Shown here piece after piece: positions 1 to 11,732 of a stretch of DNA of 64,000 bases. Every line of letters starts with the position of its first letter. Position 1 is the first letter of the stretch. A program made the position numbers and the translations under genes. The notes under the pieces were generated by a model. It was not told the DNA's origin. It saw only the letters and a list, made by a program, of their open reading frames with translations, and did not search any database. Source of the DNA: Allobosea sp. Tri-44 (GTDB lineage: Bacteria > Pseudomonadota > Alphaproteobacteria > Rhizobiales > Beijerinckiaceae); the NCBI RefSeq assembly GCF_004123845.1, contig NZ_NBDP01000016.1, forward strand, positions 62,001 through 126,000, given 5' to 3'.

Positions 1-1
1 C

Positions 2-58
2 GCCTATCTGATGCAGCCGCTGACGGATTCGATGAGGTCGAGCTTCAGGGAAGAGTGA
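2..58 (+). CDS. C-terminal end of a type I secretion membrane-fusion protein (HlyD family), partial
   Basis: Only the last 18 codons and a TGA stop are present. The peptide reads AYLMQPLTDSMRSSFREE. A terminal pattern of Y-L-x-x-P-L-T-D followed by a basic stretch and F-R-E-(E/D) is what I remember from the C-termini of HlyD/PrtE-type periplasmic adaptor subunits of type I secretion systems, which link an inner-membrane ABC exporter to TolC. The rest of the gene, and probably its ABC partner, lie upstream of the window. The identification rests on this short tail only. Confidence 0.5.
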   Translation, partial: AYLMQPLTDSMRSSFREE

Positions 59-216
59 GCTCGGAAATGGCTGGTGACCTCGGCTTCGGAGTGGCCATCG
101 TTACCGAGGCCGGAGGCGTCGGCTGACCGCGTTGCCGCGTAATCTTCTGACGAACTGCATCAACTAAGGGACCGGCGGGGGCAGCGTGCCGCCGCCGATT
201 TCTTTGACATCAACGA

Positions 217-250
217 ATTAGCATTGACTAATCAATTAGCAATCGCTAAT
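217..250. promoter_or_regulatory. Twin 16-bp inverted repeats, likely ArsR autoregulatory operator
   Basis: Two copies of ATTAG-N6-CTAAT sit at 217-232 and 235-250, with centres 18 bp apart. The second extends to perfect 7-bp arms (AATTAGC/GCTAATT) around a 4-bp spacer. They end 9 bp before the ATG chosen for the ArsR gene. A TTGACT at 224-229 could be a -35 box inside the first site. ArsR-family repressors typically bind 12-2-12-like palindromes over their own promoter. The repeats are directly visible; the role is inferred. Confidence 0.55.
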
Positions 251-259
251 TTATTTTAC

Positions 260-589
260 ATGCTTGAAGCCACCTCAGTCTCCACCGTCATGCGCGCGCT
301 CGCCGATCCGACGCGGCGAGCCGTGTTCGAACGGATTTCCGCCCGCGACGAGATTTCCGTCGCCGAATTGACCCGCGGCAGTAGCGTGACGCAGGGCGCC
401 ATCTCCCAGCACCTCAAATCGCTGAAGCAGGCTGGCCTGGTCGCCGAGCGGCCGGAGGGTCGCAACGTCTTCTATCGCGTCGAGCCCGAGGGGCTGGCGC
501 CGCTCGTCGACTGGATCGGCCATTACGGCGCCTTCTGGCGCGAGCGCTTCGCCAACCTCCGCACCCTTCTCAAGGAGATCGATCCATGA
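260..589 (+). CDS. ArsR-family winged-helix transcriptional regulator
   Basis: A 109-residue ArsR/SmtB-type repressor. The N-terminal ALADPTRRAVFERI signature and the recognition segment around QGAISQHLKSLKQAGLV are characteristic of the SdpR/ArsR subgroup paired with SRPBCC proteins. No metal-binding CxC motif is present in helix 3, so a metal ligand is unlikely. The ATG at 260 is preferred over an upstream TTG at 224 because that TTG lies inside the putative operator; neither start has a good Shine-Dalgarno. The stop overlaps the next ATG by 4 bases, so the SRPBCC gene is almost certainly co-transcribed and coupled. Confidence 0.88.
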   Translation: MLEATSVSTVMRALADPTRRAVFERISARDEISVAELTRGSSVTQGAISQHLKSLKQAGLVAERPEGRNVFYRVEPEGLAPLVDWIGHYGAFWRERFANLRTLLKEIDP

Positions 590-1050
590 CCGCCATCGAC
601 CTGCAGCCCGCCACGCAGGCGATCGTCGTCGACGAAATCCTGCCGCATGCGCCGGAGACGATCTGGACGGCTCTGACCTCGAGCAAGCTGATCGCGCGCT
701 GGATTATGGAGCCTTCCGGCTTTGCTCCGATCGAAGGGACACGCTTCACCTTCAGGACGACGCCGGCCGGTGCCTGGGACGGCACGATCCACTGCCGTGT
801 GCTCGACGTCGTCCTGAACGAGCGCCTGGCCTATTCCTGGAAGGGCGGCGACGACGGCAATGCCGGCTATGGCTCCCGGCTCGACACGGTCGTCACCTGG
901 ACGCTGTCCCGGGAAACGAATGGCACCCGCGTGCGCCTCGTTCATTCCGGCTTCGAGCTGCCACGCAACGAGGCCGCGTTCACGAATATGGGCCGCGGCT
1001 GGAAGACCATTCTGCCACGCCTCGGCGATGTCGCTGGCGAGGGCGACTGA
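586..1050 (+). CDS. SRPBCC domain protein (AHSA1 / START-like)
   Basis: A 154-residue protein of the activator-of-Hsp90-ATPase-like (AHSA1) SRPBCC family, a helix-grip fold with a large hydrophobic cavity. It shows the typical opening P-x-x-x-I-W-x-A-L-T near residues 22-29, the G-x-x-F-x-F and G-x-V-L-D-V-type strands, and the W-x-x-x-L-P-R-L end. ArsR plus AHSA1 two-gene units are common in proteobacteria, and the AHSA1 member is often called a polyketide cyclase or dehydrase-like ligand-binding protein without a proven substrate. It is translationally coupled to the ArsR gene through an ATGA overlap. The specific ligand cannot be read from the sequence. Confidence 0.88.
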   Translation: MTAIDLQPATQAIVVDEILPHAPETIWTALTSSKLIARWIMEPSGFAPIEGTRFTFRTTPAGAWDGTIHCRVLDVVLNERLAYSWKGGDDGNAGYGSRLDTVVTWTLSRETNGTRVRLVHSGFELPRNEAAFTNMGRGWKTILPRLGDVAGEGD

Positions 1051-1109
1051 CCATCGCCGAACCGTCGCCACGGTCTCGGCGATTCCCAATCCCTTCCTGG
1101 AGAATGACG

Positions 1110-1523
1110 ATGAGCCACGCCTACAGGGGCGGCTGCGCCTGCCGCGCGATCCGCTATGAGATCTCGGCCGAGCCGGTCGAGAGCAATGACTGCCAATGCC
1201 GGCAATGCCAGCAGCAGAGCGGCACCGGCCACAGCTCCTATCTGAGTTTCGTCGGCGCGCCGGTCACCGTCGAGGGTGAGGCGACGACCTGGGACGTCGT
1301 CGGGGAGGGCCGCACGGTCAAGCGCTGCGCCTTCTGCCCGACCTGCGGCTCACCCGTCTATCTGACCTTCCCGGATATTCCCGACCTGTTCATCGTGCGT
1401 GCCGGCAGCCTCGACGAGCCCGGCCGCTACAAGCCGGAAATGGTCTTCTGGCATTCGGCCGCCCAGCCCTGGGACCATGTGCCACCGGGCATTCCGAGGC
1501 ACGAGAAGCTGCCGCCGCGGTGA
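1110..1523 (+). CDS. GFA-family (CENP-V/GFA fold) zinc protein
   Basis: A 137-residue protein with the cysteine pattern of the glutathione-dependent formaldehyde-activating enzyme (Gfa)/CENP-V fold: GGCACRAIR at the N-terminus, CQCRQC about 25 residues later and FCPTCGSPVY around residue 80. These Cys residues bind two structural zinc ions. True Gfa is a minor member of this very broad family, so formaldehyde activation should not be assumed. The ATG at 1110 is chosen because GGAG at 1099-1102 has a 7-base spacer to it; an in-frame ATG at 1104 is too close. It probably belongs to the ArsR-SRPBCC unit. A second GFA paralogue sits inside the nuo operon. Confidence 0.85.
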   Translation: MSHAYRGGCACRAIRYEISAEPVESNDCQCRQCQQQSGTGHSSYLSFVGAPVTVEGEATTWDVVGEGRTVKRCAFCPTCGSPVYLTFPDIPDLFIVRAGSLDEPGRYKPEMVFWHSAAQPWDHVPPGIPRHEKLPPR

Positions 1524-1541
1524 GGGCAGGCCTACCCGGCC

Positions 1542-3716
<2,175 letters not shown>

Positions 3717-3720
3717 GGGG

Positions 3721-3770
3721 TGGTCACGCCCGCTGGAGCCCGTGATTGCTTTTGTTCTTCTTTTGTTCTA
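3721..3770 (+). terminator. Possible rho-independent terminator after the AraC gene
   Basis: A short stem (TCACG at 3724-3728 with CGTGA at 3741-3745) is followed by a T-rich stretch from 3746 to 3770. The stem is weak but the T tract is unusual for this GC-rich sequence. Confidence 0.4.
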
Positions 3771-3780
3771 TCGATGAGTG

Positions 3781-4407
3781 ATGAGGAGATCATCTCCTGA
3801 CCAATTGAACCTCTTTGGTGAAGGAGGTGGTTGTGTACCCGCCGAACCCTCGCAACGGCTCGGCGGTCAGCCTTGGACCAGTTGCTTCTTTGCCGTGCTG
3901 CCACCGCCCGCCGTCGCTCAGTCCGTCCACGCGCTTGGACATCAGCTGCGGCGCTCGATCGGCCTGCGCGGTAAGCTGATCGGCCCGGATCGCTACCATA
4001 TCACCCTGTGCGGCACCGGCGCGTTTGGCGAAGTTCCTTTCGAGATTATCGAGCTCCTCAAACAGATTGGAACAGCCATCCAAGACCCTGTCTTCGATGT
4101 CTTTTTCGATCTGACGGCGGCATTCAGTGGCTCGTACGGAAAGCGGTCGCTCGTTCTTATGGCGAGTGACACACTGCCGGCCTTGCTCACACTCCAGACA
4201 CGCCTTCATGATGCCATGCAGGCGGCGAACCTGCCTGTCGACGAGCGGTTCAACCCACACATCACGCTGCTTTACGACAAGCGGCCCGCTCCGCGGATCG
4301 AGATACCTCGTTTGAGCTTCACCGTGCCCGAGTTCGTTCTGATCCGCAGCGTCCACGGCACGAGCCGCCACGACCATCTTGCTCGCTGGCAACTCGGCGC
4401 CCGATGA
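3781..4407 (+). CDS. 2'-5' RNA ligase / 2H phosphoesterase family protein
   Basis: A 208-residue member of the 2H phosphoesterase superfamily. Both catalytic H-x-T motifs are visible as YHITL (about residue 75) and PHITLLY (about residue 160), the two histidines that act on 2'-5' or cyclic phosphodiester bonds. Family members (LigT/ThpR) cleave or join tRNA-derived 2'-5' linkages in vitro, and physiological substrates are mostly unknown. A GTG at 3778 is an alternative start. The coding start contains a perfect 15-bp palindrome (AGGAGAT-C-ATCTCCT, 3784-3798) that would form a hairpin at the translation start. It appears to be a stand-alone gene. Confidence 0.82.
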   Translation: MRRSSPDQLNLFGEGGGCVPAEPSQRLGGQPWTSCFFAVLPPPAVAQSVHALGHQLRRSIGLRGKLIGPDRYHITLCGTGAFGEVPFEIIELLKQIGTAIQDPVFDVFFDLTAAFSGSYGKRSLVLMASDTLPALLTLQTRLHDAMQAANLPVDERFNPHITLLYDKRPAPRIEIPRLSFTVPEFVLIRSVHGTSRHDHLARWQLGAR

Positions 4408-4422
4408 TTGCGCCGATGTCCA

Positions 4423-5004
4423 CTAGGCGCCTTCGCTCTCCGGCGCTGTTCGCGGGACGGTGCGCAACACCTCTGCCCTGATCCCACCGCCGGCAAGGCG
4501 CTCGCGTCCGCCCATTCCCTCGATGTCGAAGACGAAGAGCGCCGTGTCGCAATGGCCGCCGAGCCGGCGGATCAGCCGCGCCGTCGCCAGCGCCGTGCCG
4601 CCCGAGATCAGGCAATCGTCCACGATCGCGACACGGCGGCCCGCCAGCCGCGCGCCTTTCGAAATCACGACGCCTTCGCCCAGCTCGTAATTCGCGATGA
4701 TGCTGCGCATCACCTCGTTGCGAAGCGAGTCGACTTTGCGGATGTCGATGAAGCCGAGGCCGTTGCGGTAGGCCAGCGCCCCGGCAAGGCCGAGCCCGCC
4801 GATATCGAGGCCAGCCAGCACATCGATCTTGGCCGGTATCCGCGACGCGAGAGCATCGACGATAGGACGGGTGAGTGTCGCTTCGCTGGTTGCGATGGAG
4901 AGGTCGGGGAAATCCACCCCGGCAGCCGGATGATTTTTCCAGGAGCGGAACGGAATATCGAGGTCGTCGCCGCTCGTCGCGGCCTGCTGCAATTGCTCGA
5001 TCAT
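4423..5004 (-). CDS. Apt-like type I phosphoribosyltransferase
   Basis: A 193-residue protein with the type I phosphoribosyltransferase fold. The PRPP-binding loop is VAIVDDCLISGGTA, two acidic residues followed by the G-G-T-A turn. An upstream DIGGLGLAGALAYRNGLGF segment resembles the adenine phosphoribosyltransferase region that binds pyrophosphate and base. The N-terminal DFPDLS echoes the DFP motif of Apt. The base substrate cannot be assigned: Apt, xanthine or orotate transferases would all fit. It faces away from the downstream Spx/ArsC-like gene, with a 231-bp gap in which I see no gene. Confidence 0.75.
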   Translation of the reverse strand: MIEQLQQAATSGDDLDIPFRSWKNHPAAGVDFPDLSIATSEATLTRPIVDALASRIPAKIDVLAGLDIGGLGLAGALAYRNGLGFIDIRKVDSLRNEVMRSIIANYELGEGVVISKGARLAGRRVAIVDDCLISGGTALATARLIRRLGGHCDTALFVFDIEGMGGRERLAGGGIRAEVLRTVPRTAPESEGA

Positions 5005-5235
5005 GGCGCGCCCATCCGTTTCCTTGCTCGCCCGATACGCGCCATCGTTACCGGCCGGATGACAGGACGCGAGAGACGCCTGATTGTCCGCGCTGCGATC
5101 GGCGATGGCAACGAGCGCCTGCTCGGAACACTCAGCTTTCTTCGCCGTAGTCCGGCGCCAAGCGGCGGGATCGCTTGATCTCCGGTCGGCCGCATGCCAC
5201 CCCGGCGCCGACGATAATCAGCGACGGTCGGAACG

Positions 5236-5586
5236 ATGGTCACGCTCTACGGCATCAAGAACTGCGACACGATGAAGAAGGCCTGGAGCTGGCTCGACGC
5301 GCACAAGATTCCCTACGCCTTCCACGACTATCGCGTCTCCGGCATCGACAAGACCAAGCTCGAGGCCTGGTGCAAGGAACTCGGCTGGGAGAAGGTGCTC
5401 AACAAGGGAAGCACGACCTTCCGCGAGCTGCCCGAGGCCGACAGGCAGGGCCTCGACGCCAAGAAGGCGATCGCGCTGATGCTGGCGCAGCCGACGATGA
5501 TCAAGCGCCCGGTGCTCGATCTCGGCGAGCGCCGCATCCTCGCCTTCAAGCCGGACGTTTACGAAGCCGCTTTCGCCAAGCGCTGA
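5236..5586 (+). CDS. ArsC/Spx/YffB-family protein
   Basis: A 116-residue thioredoxin-fold protein. It begins VTLYGIKNCDTMKKAWSWL, the YffB/Spx-type N-terminus with one cysteine at residue 10 in place of the arsenate reductase C-x5-R loop, and has RPVLDLG near residue 96, which matches the family's conserved R-P-(V/I) turn. YffB-type proteins are proposed glutathione-dependent thiol reductases; Spx itself is a Firmicutes RNA polymerase regulator, so a reductase-like role is more likely. It lies 78 bp upstream of tgt in the same direction. Confidence 0.82.
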   Translation: MVTLYGIKNCDTMKKAWSWLDAHKIPYAFHDYRVSGIDKTKLEAWCKELGWEKVLNKGSTTFRELPEADRQGLDAKKAIALMLAQPTMIKRPVLDLGERRILAFKPDVYEAAFAKR

Positions 5587-5664
5587 GCGCCCGGCTGCCG
5601 GCACAGCCCCGCCCGGCGCGCAAGCCTCTTTCGCGAAAGGCGGCGCTGGGCTAGGCCGGCGCCC

Positions 5665-6789
5665 ATGACGACGGAATTCAGCTTTCATCTTCTCGGCCGG
5701 GACGGCTCAGCCCGCACCGGCGAGGTTCGCATGCCGCGCGGTGTGATCCGCACGCCGGCGTTCATGCCGGTCGGCACCGCCGCGACGGTCAAGGGTATGT
5801 ATCCCGAGCAGGTCAAGGCGCTCGGCGCCGATGTCGTGCTCGGCAACACCTATCACCTGATGCTGCGCCCGGGTGCCGAGCGCGTCGCCAGGCTTGGCGG
5901 CCTGCACAAGTTCATGAACTGGCCGCATCCGATCCTGACCGATTCCGGCGGCTTCCAGGTGATGTCGCTCGCCAACCTGCGCAAGCTGACCGAGGAGGGC
6001 GTGACCTTCCAGTCGCATATCGATGGCTCGAAGCATGTGCTGACGCCCGAGCGCTCGGTCGAAATCCAGAACCTGCTCGGCTCCGACATCGTCATGCAAC
6101 TCGACGAATGCGTCTCGCTGCCCTGCGAGGACAAGGTCGCCGAGAAGGCGATGCGGCTCTCGCTGCGCTGGGCCGAACGCTGCAAGACGGCGTTTGGTGA
6201 CCCGGCGGGGAGGGCGCTGTTCGGCATCGTCCAGGGAGGGGCTGTGCCAGCGCTGCGTGTCGAGAGCGCCCGCGAGCTCGCCGCCATGGACCTCAAGGGC
6301 TACGCCATTGGCGGACTCGCGGTCGGTGAGCCGCAGGACGTGATGCTGGCGATGATCGAGACGGTCGAGCCGCATCTGCCGCAGGAGAAGCCGCGCTATC
6401 TGATGGGCGTCGGCACGCCGGACGACATCGTCGAGGCGGTCAGGCGCGGCGTCGACATGTTCGACTGCGTGATGCCGACCAGAGCCGGCCGCCATGGCCA
6501 GATCTTCACCCGCTTCGGCCGGATGAACCTGAAGAACGCCAAGCATGCCGAGGATGTCAGGCCAGTCGATCCTCAATCCTCCTGCCCGGCGGCCAACACC
6601 TATTCGCGCGCCTATCTGCACCATCTGGTCAAGGCCGAGGAGATGCTCGGCAAGATGCTGCTGACCTGGGTGAACCTGGCCTATTATCAGGACCTGATGG
6701 CTGGCCTGCGCGCCGCCATCGCCGCCGGCCGGCTGGAGGATTTCATCGCTGAGACCAAGGAAGGCTGGGCCAAGGGCGAGCCGGCGTGA
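5665..6789 (+). CDS. tgt: Queuine tRNA-ribosyltransferase, with a degenerate zinc site
   Basis: A 374-residue TIM-barrel enzyme that exchanges guanine-34 for preQ1 in tRNAs with GUN anticodons. Catalytic features are present: [10 protein letters not shown] with the acid/base Asp, the substrate-pocket GGLAVGE loop, and [13 protein letters not shown] containing the nucleophilic Asp. The expected zinc site (C-x-C-x2-C and a distal His) is largely missing: the equivalent segment reads [20 protein letters not shown], with one Cys, and the His position is V in [11 protein letters not shown]. The barrel core is otherwise intact, so the gene is probably functional. Its stop overlaps the GTG of the following membrane protein. 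Confidence 0.95.
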   Translation: MTTEFSFHLLGRDGSARTGEVRMPRGVIRTPAFMPVGTAATVKGMYPEQVKALGADVVLGNTYHLMLRPGAERVARLGGLHKFMNWPHPILTDSGGFQVMSLANLRKLTEEGVTFQSHIDGSKHVLTPERSVEIQNLLGSDIVMQLDECVSLPCEDKVAEKAMRLSLRWAERCKTAFGDPAGRALFGIVQGGAVPALRVESARELAAMDLKGYAIGGLAVGEPQDVMLAMIETVEPHLPQEKPRYLMGVGTPDDIVEAVRRGVDMFDCVMPTRAGRHGQIFTRFGRMNLKNAKHAEDVRPVDPQSSCPAANTYSRAYLHHLVKAEEMLGKMLLTWVNLAYYQDLMAGLRAAIAAGRLEDFIAETKEGWAKGEPA

Positions 6790-7577
6790 TCGATCCCTGG
6801 CTCGGCCTGCTGCTGCTCAAGATGGCGGTCGCGGCCGCCATCGTCGTCAGCTGTTCGCTGCTGGCCGAGCGAAGCGGGCCGCTGCTCGCGGCGATGATCG
6901 CGACGCTGCCGATCTCGGCCGGGCCGGTCCTGGCATTCCTCGCGCTCGATCACGACGCCACCTTCATCTCAGCCAGCGCGCTGGGCAGCATGAACTCCAA
7001 TCTCGGCAATGCCTGCCTGTCGCTGGTCTACGTCCTTTTGGCGCAACGCTTCGGTACGGTCGTCAGTCTTGGCGCCGGGCTGTTCACTTGGGTCGCGGCG
7101 ATTGTTGTGCTGCGTGAACTCGCCTTGCCCTTTTCGGCGATCCTGGCGCTGACGATCATCGTCTTCCCGGTGCTCCATGGAATTTTCCGGCCCTATCTCG
7201 CGGCGCGCCCGGCCAAGCCTCCGGGTCGGCTCTGGTATGTCCTGCCATTGCGCGCAGCTGCCGTCGCCACGCTGACCGGCGTCGTCACCACCTTGAGCGC
7301 CACGGTCGGGCCGACCTGGTCGGGCGTGCTAGCTGCGCTGCCGCTCGTGCTGTCGAGCTTGATCGCGATCCTGCAGCCGCGCATCGGCGGCCCGGCCAGC
7401 GCTGCGGTCATCGCCAACAGCGCGCTTGGCCTGCTCGGTTTCGGACTGGGGCTCGCCACCCTTCACGCTACGGCGCCGATATTCGGCTCCTGGGCGGGGC
7501 TCGGCCTCGGCCTGCTGGTCTGTATCGTCTGGAATCTCGGCCTGATGGTGCTAGCGCGCCGCCGCGCGACGCCATGA
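6786..7577 (+). CDS. Polytopic inner-membrane protein with internal two-fold repeat, function unknown
   Basis: A 263-residue, very hydrophobic protein with about 8 predicted membrane segments by eye. Two related motifs recur: [19 protein letters not shown] near residue 30 and [18 protein letters not shown] near residue 180, each a G-P followed by A-(A/x)-L-P, indicating an internal duplication as in many small transporters. I do not recognise a named family. The GTG start overlaps the tgt stop, so it is likely translated with tgt. Its 3' end overlaps the convergent DMT gene by 27 bp. A transport role is a guess from topology. Confidence 0.75.
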   Translation: MIDPWLGLLLLKMAVAAAIVVSCSLLAERSGPLLAAMIATLPISAGPVLAFLALDHDATFISASALGSMNSNLGNACLSLVYVLLAQRFGTVVSLGAGLFTWVAAIVVLRELALPFSAILALTIIVFPVLHGIFRPYLAARPAKPPGRLWYVLPLRAAAVATLTGVVTTLSATVGPTWSGVLAALPLVLSSLIAILQPRIGGPASAAVIANSALGLLGFGLGLATLHATAPIFGSWAGLGLGLLVCIVWNLGLMVLARRRATP

Positions 7578-8471
7578 GGCGACGAACAGCCCGGCGATGA
7601 TCAGCGCGATACCGCCGATCTGCAGTCCGCTCGGGATCTCGCCAAGCACGGGGATGGCGAGCAGCGTGCCGACAACCGGGATCATCGGCGGAAAGCGCCC
7701 GGCTACCGAGGGGCCGAGCACCGGCGTCGACCAACTCCAGATCCACAGACCGACGATGACGTTGAGCACGCCCTGATTGATCGCGTGCAAGACCAGCACC
7801 CACCAGGGCGCGACGTCGAAGCCACGGAAATAGAAGGCGAAGTAGATCGGCAGATAGGCCATCGACAGCACCGAGACGACCGCTGTGGCCTTGAGCGCAT
7901 TGACCCGCCAGAGCTGGATCAGCAGCGGATAGCCGCCCCAGACCAGTCCGACGCCGAGAAAGCAGAGATCGCCGAAGACAATGCTCGGGTTGGAGTGCGT
8001 CGTGCCGGCGATGCCGAGGCAGGCGAGGCCGATGAGCACCGCAATGACGCCGAGCACGAGCTGCCGCGTCAGCAGCGCGCCGAACAGGACGACGCTGCCG
8101 ACGATCCCGATCACGGTGACCGTGCCGGGCCCGATCACCGCGCCATGAGCGGCGGGAGCGAAGGTCAGCCCGGTCATGAGCAGGAAGCTCATCGGGAAGC
8201 CGCTCATCACCGCCAGGATCAAACCGCGCTTCCAGCCGAGACCGGCGCAATCGCTGAGGCCGCCGGCCATCATGAAGCTGGGCAGGAGCAGGAAGCCGGC
8301 GGTGACGAAGCGCAGCGCCAGCATGTCGTGCGAGGAAAGGCCGTTCAGCACCGCATGGCGGCTGACGACGAAATTCGCCCCGAAGATCACCATGGCAAAG
8401 ACCATGCCGGCAAAGGCGAGTTGCCTGCGCCGGCGCAGTTTCTCGTCGGAAAGCGGAACGGCTTGATGCAT
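7551..8471 (-). CDS. EamA/DMT-family transporter
   Basis: A 306-residue protein with about ten hydrophobic segments arranged as two EamA (drug/metabolite transporter) repeats. The N-terminal repeat opens FGANFVVSRHAVLNGLSSHDMLALRFVTAGFLLLP, which is the typical N-F-(V/x)-x(n)-R-F pattern of this superfamily. Members export or import small metabolites such as amino acids or drugs; the substrate is not predictable here. The ATG at 8471 is chosen over an upstream TTG at 8513. It is transcribed in the same direction as eno, 80 bp downstream of it. Confidence 0.85.
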   Translation of the reverse strand: MHQAVPLSDEKLRRRRQLAFAGMVFAMVIFGANFVVSRHAVLNGLSSHDMLALRFVTAGFLLLPSFMMAGGLSDCAGLGWKRGLILAVMSGFPMSFLLMTGLTFAPAAHGAVIGPGTVTVIGIVGSVVLFGALLTRQLVLGVIAVLIGLACLGIAGTTHSNPSIVFGDLCFLGVGLVWGGYPLLIQLWRVNALKATAVVSVLSMAYLPIYFAFYFRGFDVAPWWVLVLHAINQGVLNVIVGLWIWSWSTPVLGPSVAGRFPPMIPVVGTLLAIPVLGEIPSGLQIGGIALIIAGLFVASWRRAAAR

Positions 8472-8551
8472 GCTCCGGCTTAGCGCGATGCCGGAGCTGC
8501 CGTTAGGGGCCAAACCGCATGGCGCTGCCTATTGCAGCGCAGCAGAACAGC

Positions 8552-9931
<1,380 letters not shown>

Positions 9932-9951
9932 TTAAAAGCCGCGGCAACTCA

Positions 9952-9972
9952 GCGTTCGTCATCGACGAACGC
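9952..9972. promoter_or_regulatory. Perfect 9-bp inverted repeat upstream of queF
   Basis: GCGTTCGTC (9952-9960) and GACGAACGC (9964-9972) flank a 3-bp spacer, 23 bp before the queF ATG and 116 bp from the eno ATG. The near-symmetric dyad could be a repressor operator or an RNA hairpin. It does not look like a preQ1 riboswitch, which would need an adenine-rich tail able to form a pseudoknot. Confidence 0.45.
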
Positions 9973-9995
9973 CCACCTGCCCAGGACGAAACGAC

Positions 9996-10451
9996 ATGAC
10001 ACTCGACGCATCGACCCTTCAGCTCGGCAAGGCGAGCGACCTGCCGCGCTCGCCGGAGGAAGCCCGCCTCGACCGCGTGCCGAACCCTCATGCCGGCACC
10101 GATTATCTCGCGCGCTTCACCTGCCCGGAATTCACCTCGATCTGCCCGGTCACCGGCCAGCCCGATTTCGGCATCCTGGTGATCGACTACGTGCCGGGCG
10201 ACTGGCTGGTCGAATCGAAGTCGCTGAAGCTCTACCTCGGCTCCTTCCGCAACCACGGCGCCTTCCATGAGGACTGCACCGTCGGCATCGGCAAGACGCT
10301 GGTCGAGCTGCTGGAGCCGAAATGGTTCCGCATCGGCGGCTACTGGTATCCCCGCGGCGGCATCCCGATCGACGTGTTCTTCCAGACCGGCGAGACCCCG
10401 AAGGGGCTGTGGCTGCCCGACCAGGGTGTCGCGCCCTATCGCGGGCGCTGA
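9996..10451 (+). CDS. queF: preQ1 synthase (NADPH-dependent 7-cyano-7-deazaguanine reductase)
   Basis: A 151-residue short, unimodular (YkvM-like) QueF of the tunnelling-fold superfamily, reducing preQ0 to preQ1. The thioimide-forming cysteine is in [12 protein letters not shown] near residue 50. The QueF motif ESKSLKLY, which marks the NADPH-binding region, is near residue 72, followed by [10 protein letters not shown] with the substrate-binding Glu/His region. It provides the base that Tgt inserts and QueA then modifies. It stands alone and divergent from eno, with a perfect inverted repeat in its leader. Confidence 0.96.
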   Translation: MTLDASTLQLGKASDLPRSPEEARLDRVPNPHAGTDYLARFTCPEFTSICPVTGQPDFGILVIDYVPGDWLVESKSLKLYLGSFRNHGAFHEDCTVGIGKTLVELLEPKWFRIGGYWYPRGGIPIDVFFQTGETPKGLWLPDQGVAPYRGR

Positions 10452-10500
10452 GAGCTTGCCGCCGAAAAGTGCGAAGCGGTTTTCGGATTACGGCACGCTC
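10452..10500. repeat. 49-bp palindromic intergenic repeat, copy 1
   Basis: Outer arms GAGCTTGCCG (10452-10461) and CGGCACGCTC (10491-10500) match with one mismatch. Inner arms CCGAAAA and TTTTCGG are perfect. The element begins immediately after the queF stop. Copy 2 at 54386-54434 has the same length and layout. Similar elements with CCGAAAAGTG and GGTTTTCGG cores are abundant between genes in Hyphomicrobiales, from memory. Followed by six A residues, it might also terminate the MFS transcript coming from the other strand. Confidence 0.7.
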
Positions 10501-10511
10501 AAAAAAGAACC

Positions 10512-11732
10512 TCAGGTCCGGCTGCCCGCCAACGGCAGGATGCGCGGCGTTGCGAAGCCGAGCAGGGTAATTCCGGCGGCGAAAAGCAGGATCGCGCCGC
10601 TGGTGCCGAAGAGGTGCAGGGCTGCGCCCATCAGCACCGGCCCGAGCGCATGGCCGCAGAACAGCGCGCAGGCGAACAGCGCCACCGCCGAGCCGCGCGC
10701 GGTCGGCGCGAGCTCGGTCGCCTGCGCCTGGAAGGTTCCGTGCATCAGGAAGAAGCCGAAGCCGCTCAGCGTGAAGATCGCGACCGCGCTCCACCAGGGC
10801 AGGAAAGGGAGCGAGAAGAGAGCGAAGGCCAGCCCCATGACAATGCCGCCTAGCGTCGTCATCCTGGTTGGGCCGAGCCGCTCGACCAGGATCCGGGTCA
10901 GCACGCCGTAGACGATGCCGCCGAGCCCGGTGCCGGCGATGACGAGGCCGGCCTGCGACGGACCGACACCGGCACGCTCCTGCAGGATCGCGGCGATATA
11001 GGGCGGCATTCCGAAGATCAGGCTGCCCTCGACGATGACGAGCCCGTAGAGCAACTTCGAACGCGGATTGGCGAAGACGGCGGCATAGTTCGCGAGCGCG
11101 CCTGCGAAGCTGAGCGGTGCGCGTCGCGCATCCGGCCTCGGCTTCAGCACGATCAGCACCAGCGCACCGGCGATCGCGGCGAGGCCGGCGGCCATCACGA
11201 AGACATAGCGCCAGCCGATATGCTCGGCGATCAAGCCCGAGCAGGCTGCGCCGACCATCTGCCCGACGATCATCAGCACCAGGAAGCGGCCGAGCATGAC
11301 CTGCCTCTCGGCCATGGGCGCGCGGTCGCCGATCGCCGCCATCGCGACCGGGATGATGCCCCCAGCGGCGATACCGGCGACCATGCGCACGACCGTCAGC
11401 GCTTCGAACGATCCGACGAAAGCCACTCCGAGCGACAGCAGCGCGAGCCCGCCGAGGCAAGCCGAGATCGTCCTGAGCTTCCCCAGCGAATCGGCGATCG
11501 GCCCTAGGAACGGCTGGCCGACGGCGTAGGCGAAGGAGAATGCGGTCGCGACGGCGGCGACCTGGGCGATGCTGCGGCTGAATTCGGCCGCCAGCGTCGG
11601 CACCAGCGGATCGAGCAGGCGCATCGTGAAGGTCGAGGCGAAACCGCACGCCCCCAGCACGAGGATCAGCGAATTCAGCGAGCCTTGCGAGGGCGTCGAT
11701 GGAGGTGGCGGGGCGCTTGGGGCGTCAGACAT
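10512..11732 (-). CDS. MFS transporter
   Basis: A 406-residue major facilitator with about 12 hydrophobic segments. The loop 2-3 region [13 protein letters not shown] corresponds to the MFS motif A (G-x-x-x-D-x-x-G-x-x-x), and [21 protein letters not shown] follows in segment 4. It resembles drug/arabinose-efflux (AraJ/YdhP-like) members, but the substrate is unknown. Its ATG at 11732 lies inside the end of kdsA (8-base overlap ATGTCTGA), so translation is probably coupled to KDO-8-phosphate synthase. The N-terminal tail is Pro/Ser-rich. Confidence 0.88.
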   Translation of the reverse strand: MSDAPSAPPPPSTPSQGSLNSLILVLGACGFASTFTMRLLDPLVPTLAAEFSRSIAQVAAVATAFSFAYAVGQPFLGPIADSLGKLRTISACLGGLALLSLGVAFVGSFEALTVVRMVAGIAAGGIIPVAMAAIGDRAPMAERQVMLGRFLVLMIVGQMVGAACSGLIAEHIGWRYVFVMAAGLAAIAGALVLIVLKPRPDARRAPLSFAGALANYAAVFANPRSKLLYGLVIVEGSLIFGMPPYIAAILQERAGVGPSQAGLVIAGTGLGGIVYGVLTRILVERLGPTRMTTLGGIVMGLAFALFSLPFLPWWSAVAIFTLSGFGFFLMHGTFQAQATELAPTARGSAVALFACALFCGHALGPVLMGAALHLFGTSGAILLFAAGITLLGFATPRILPLAGSRT

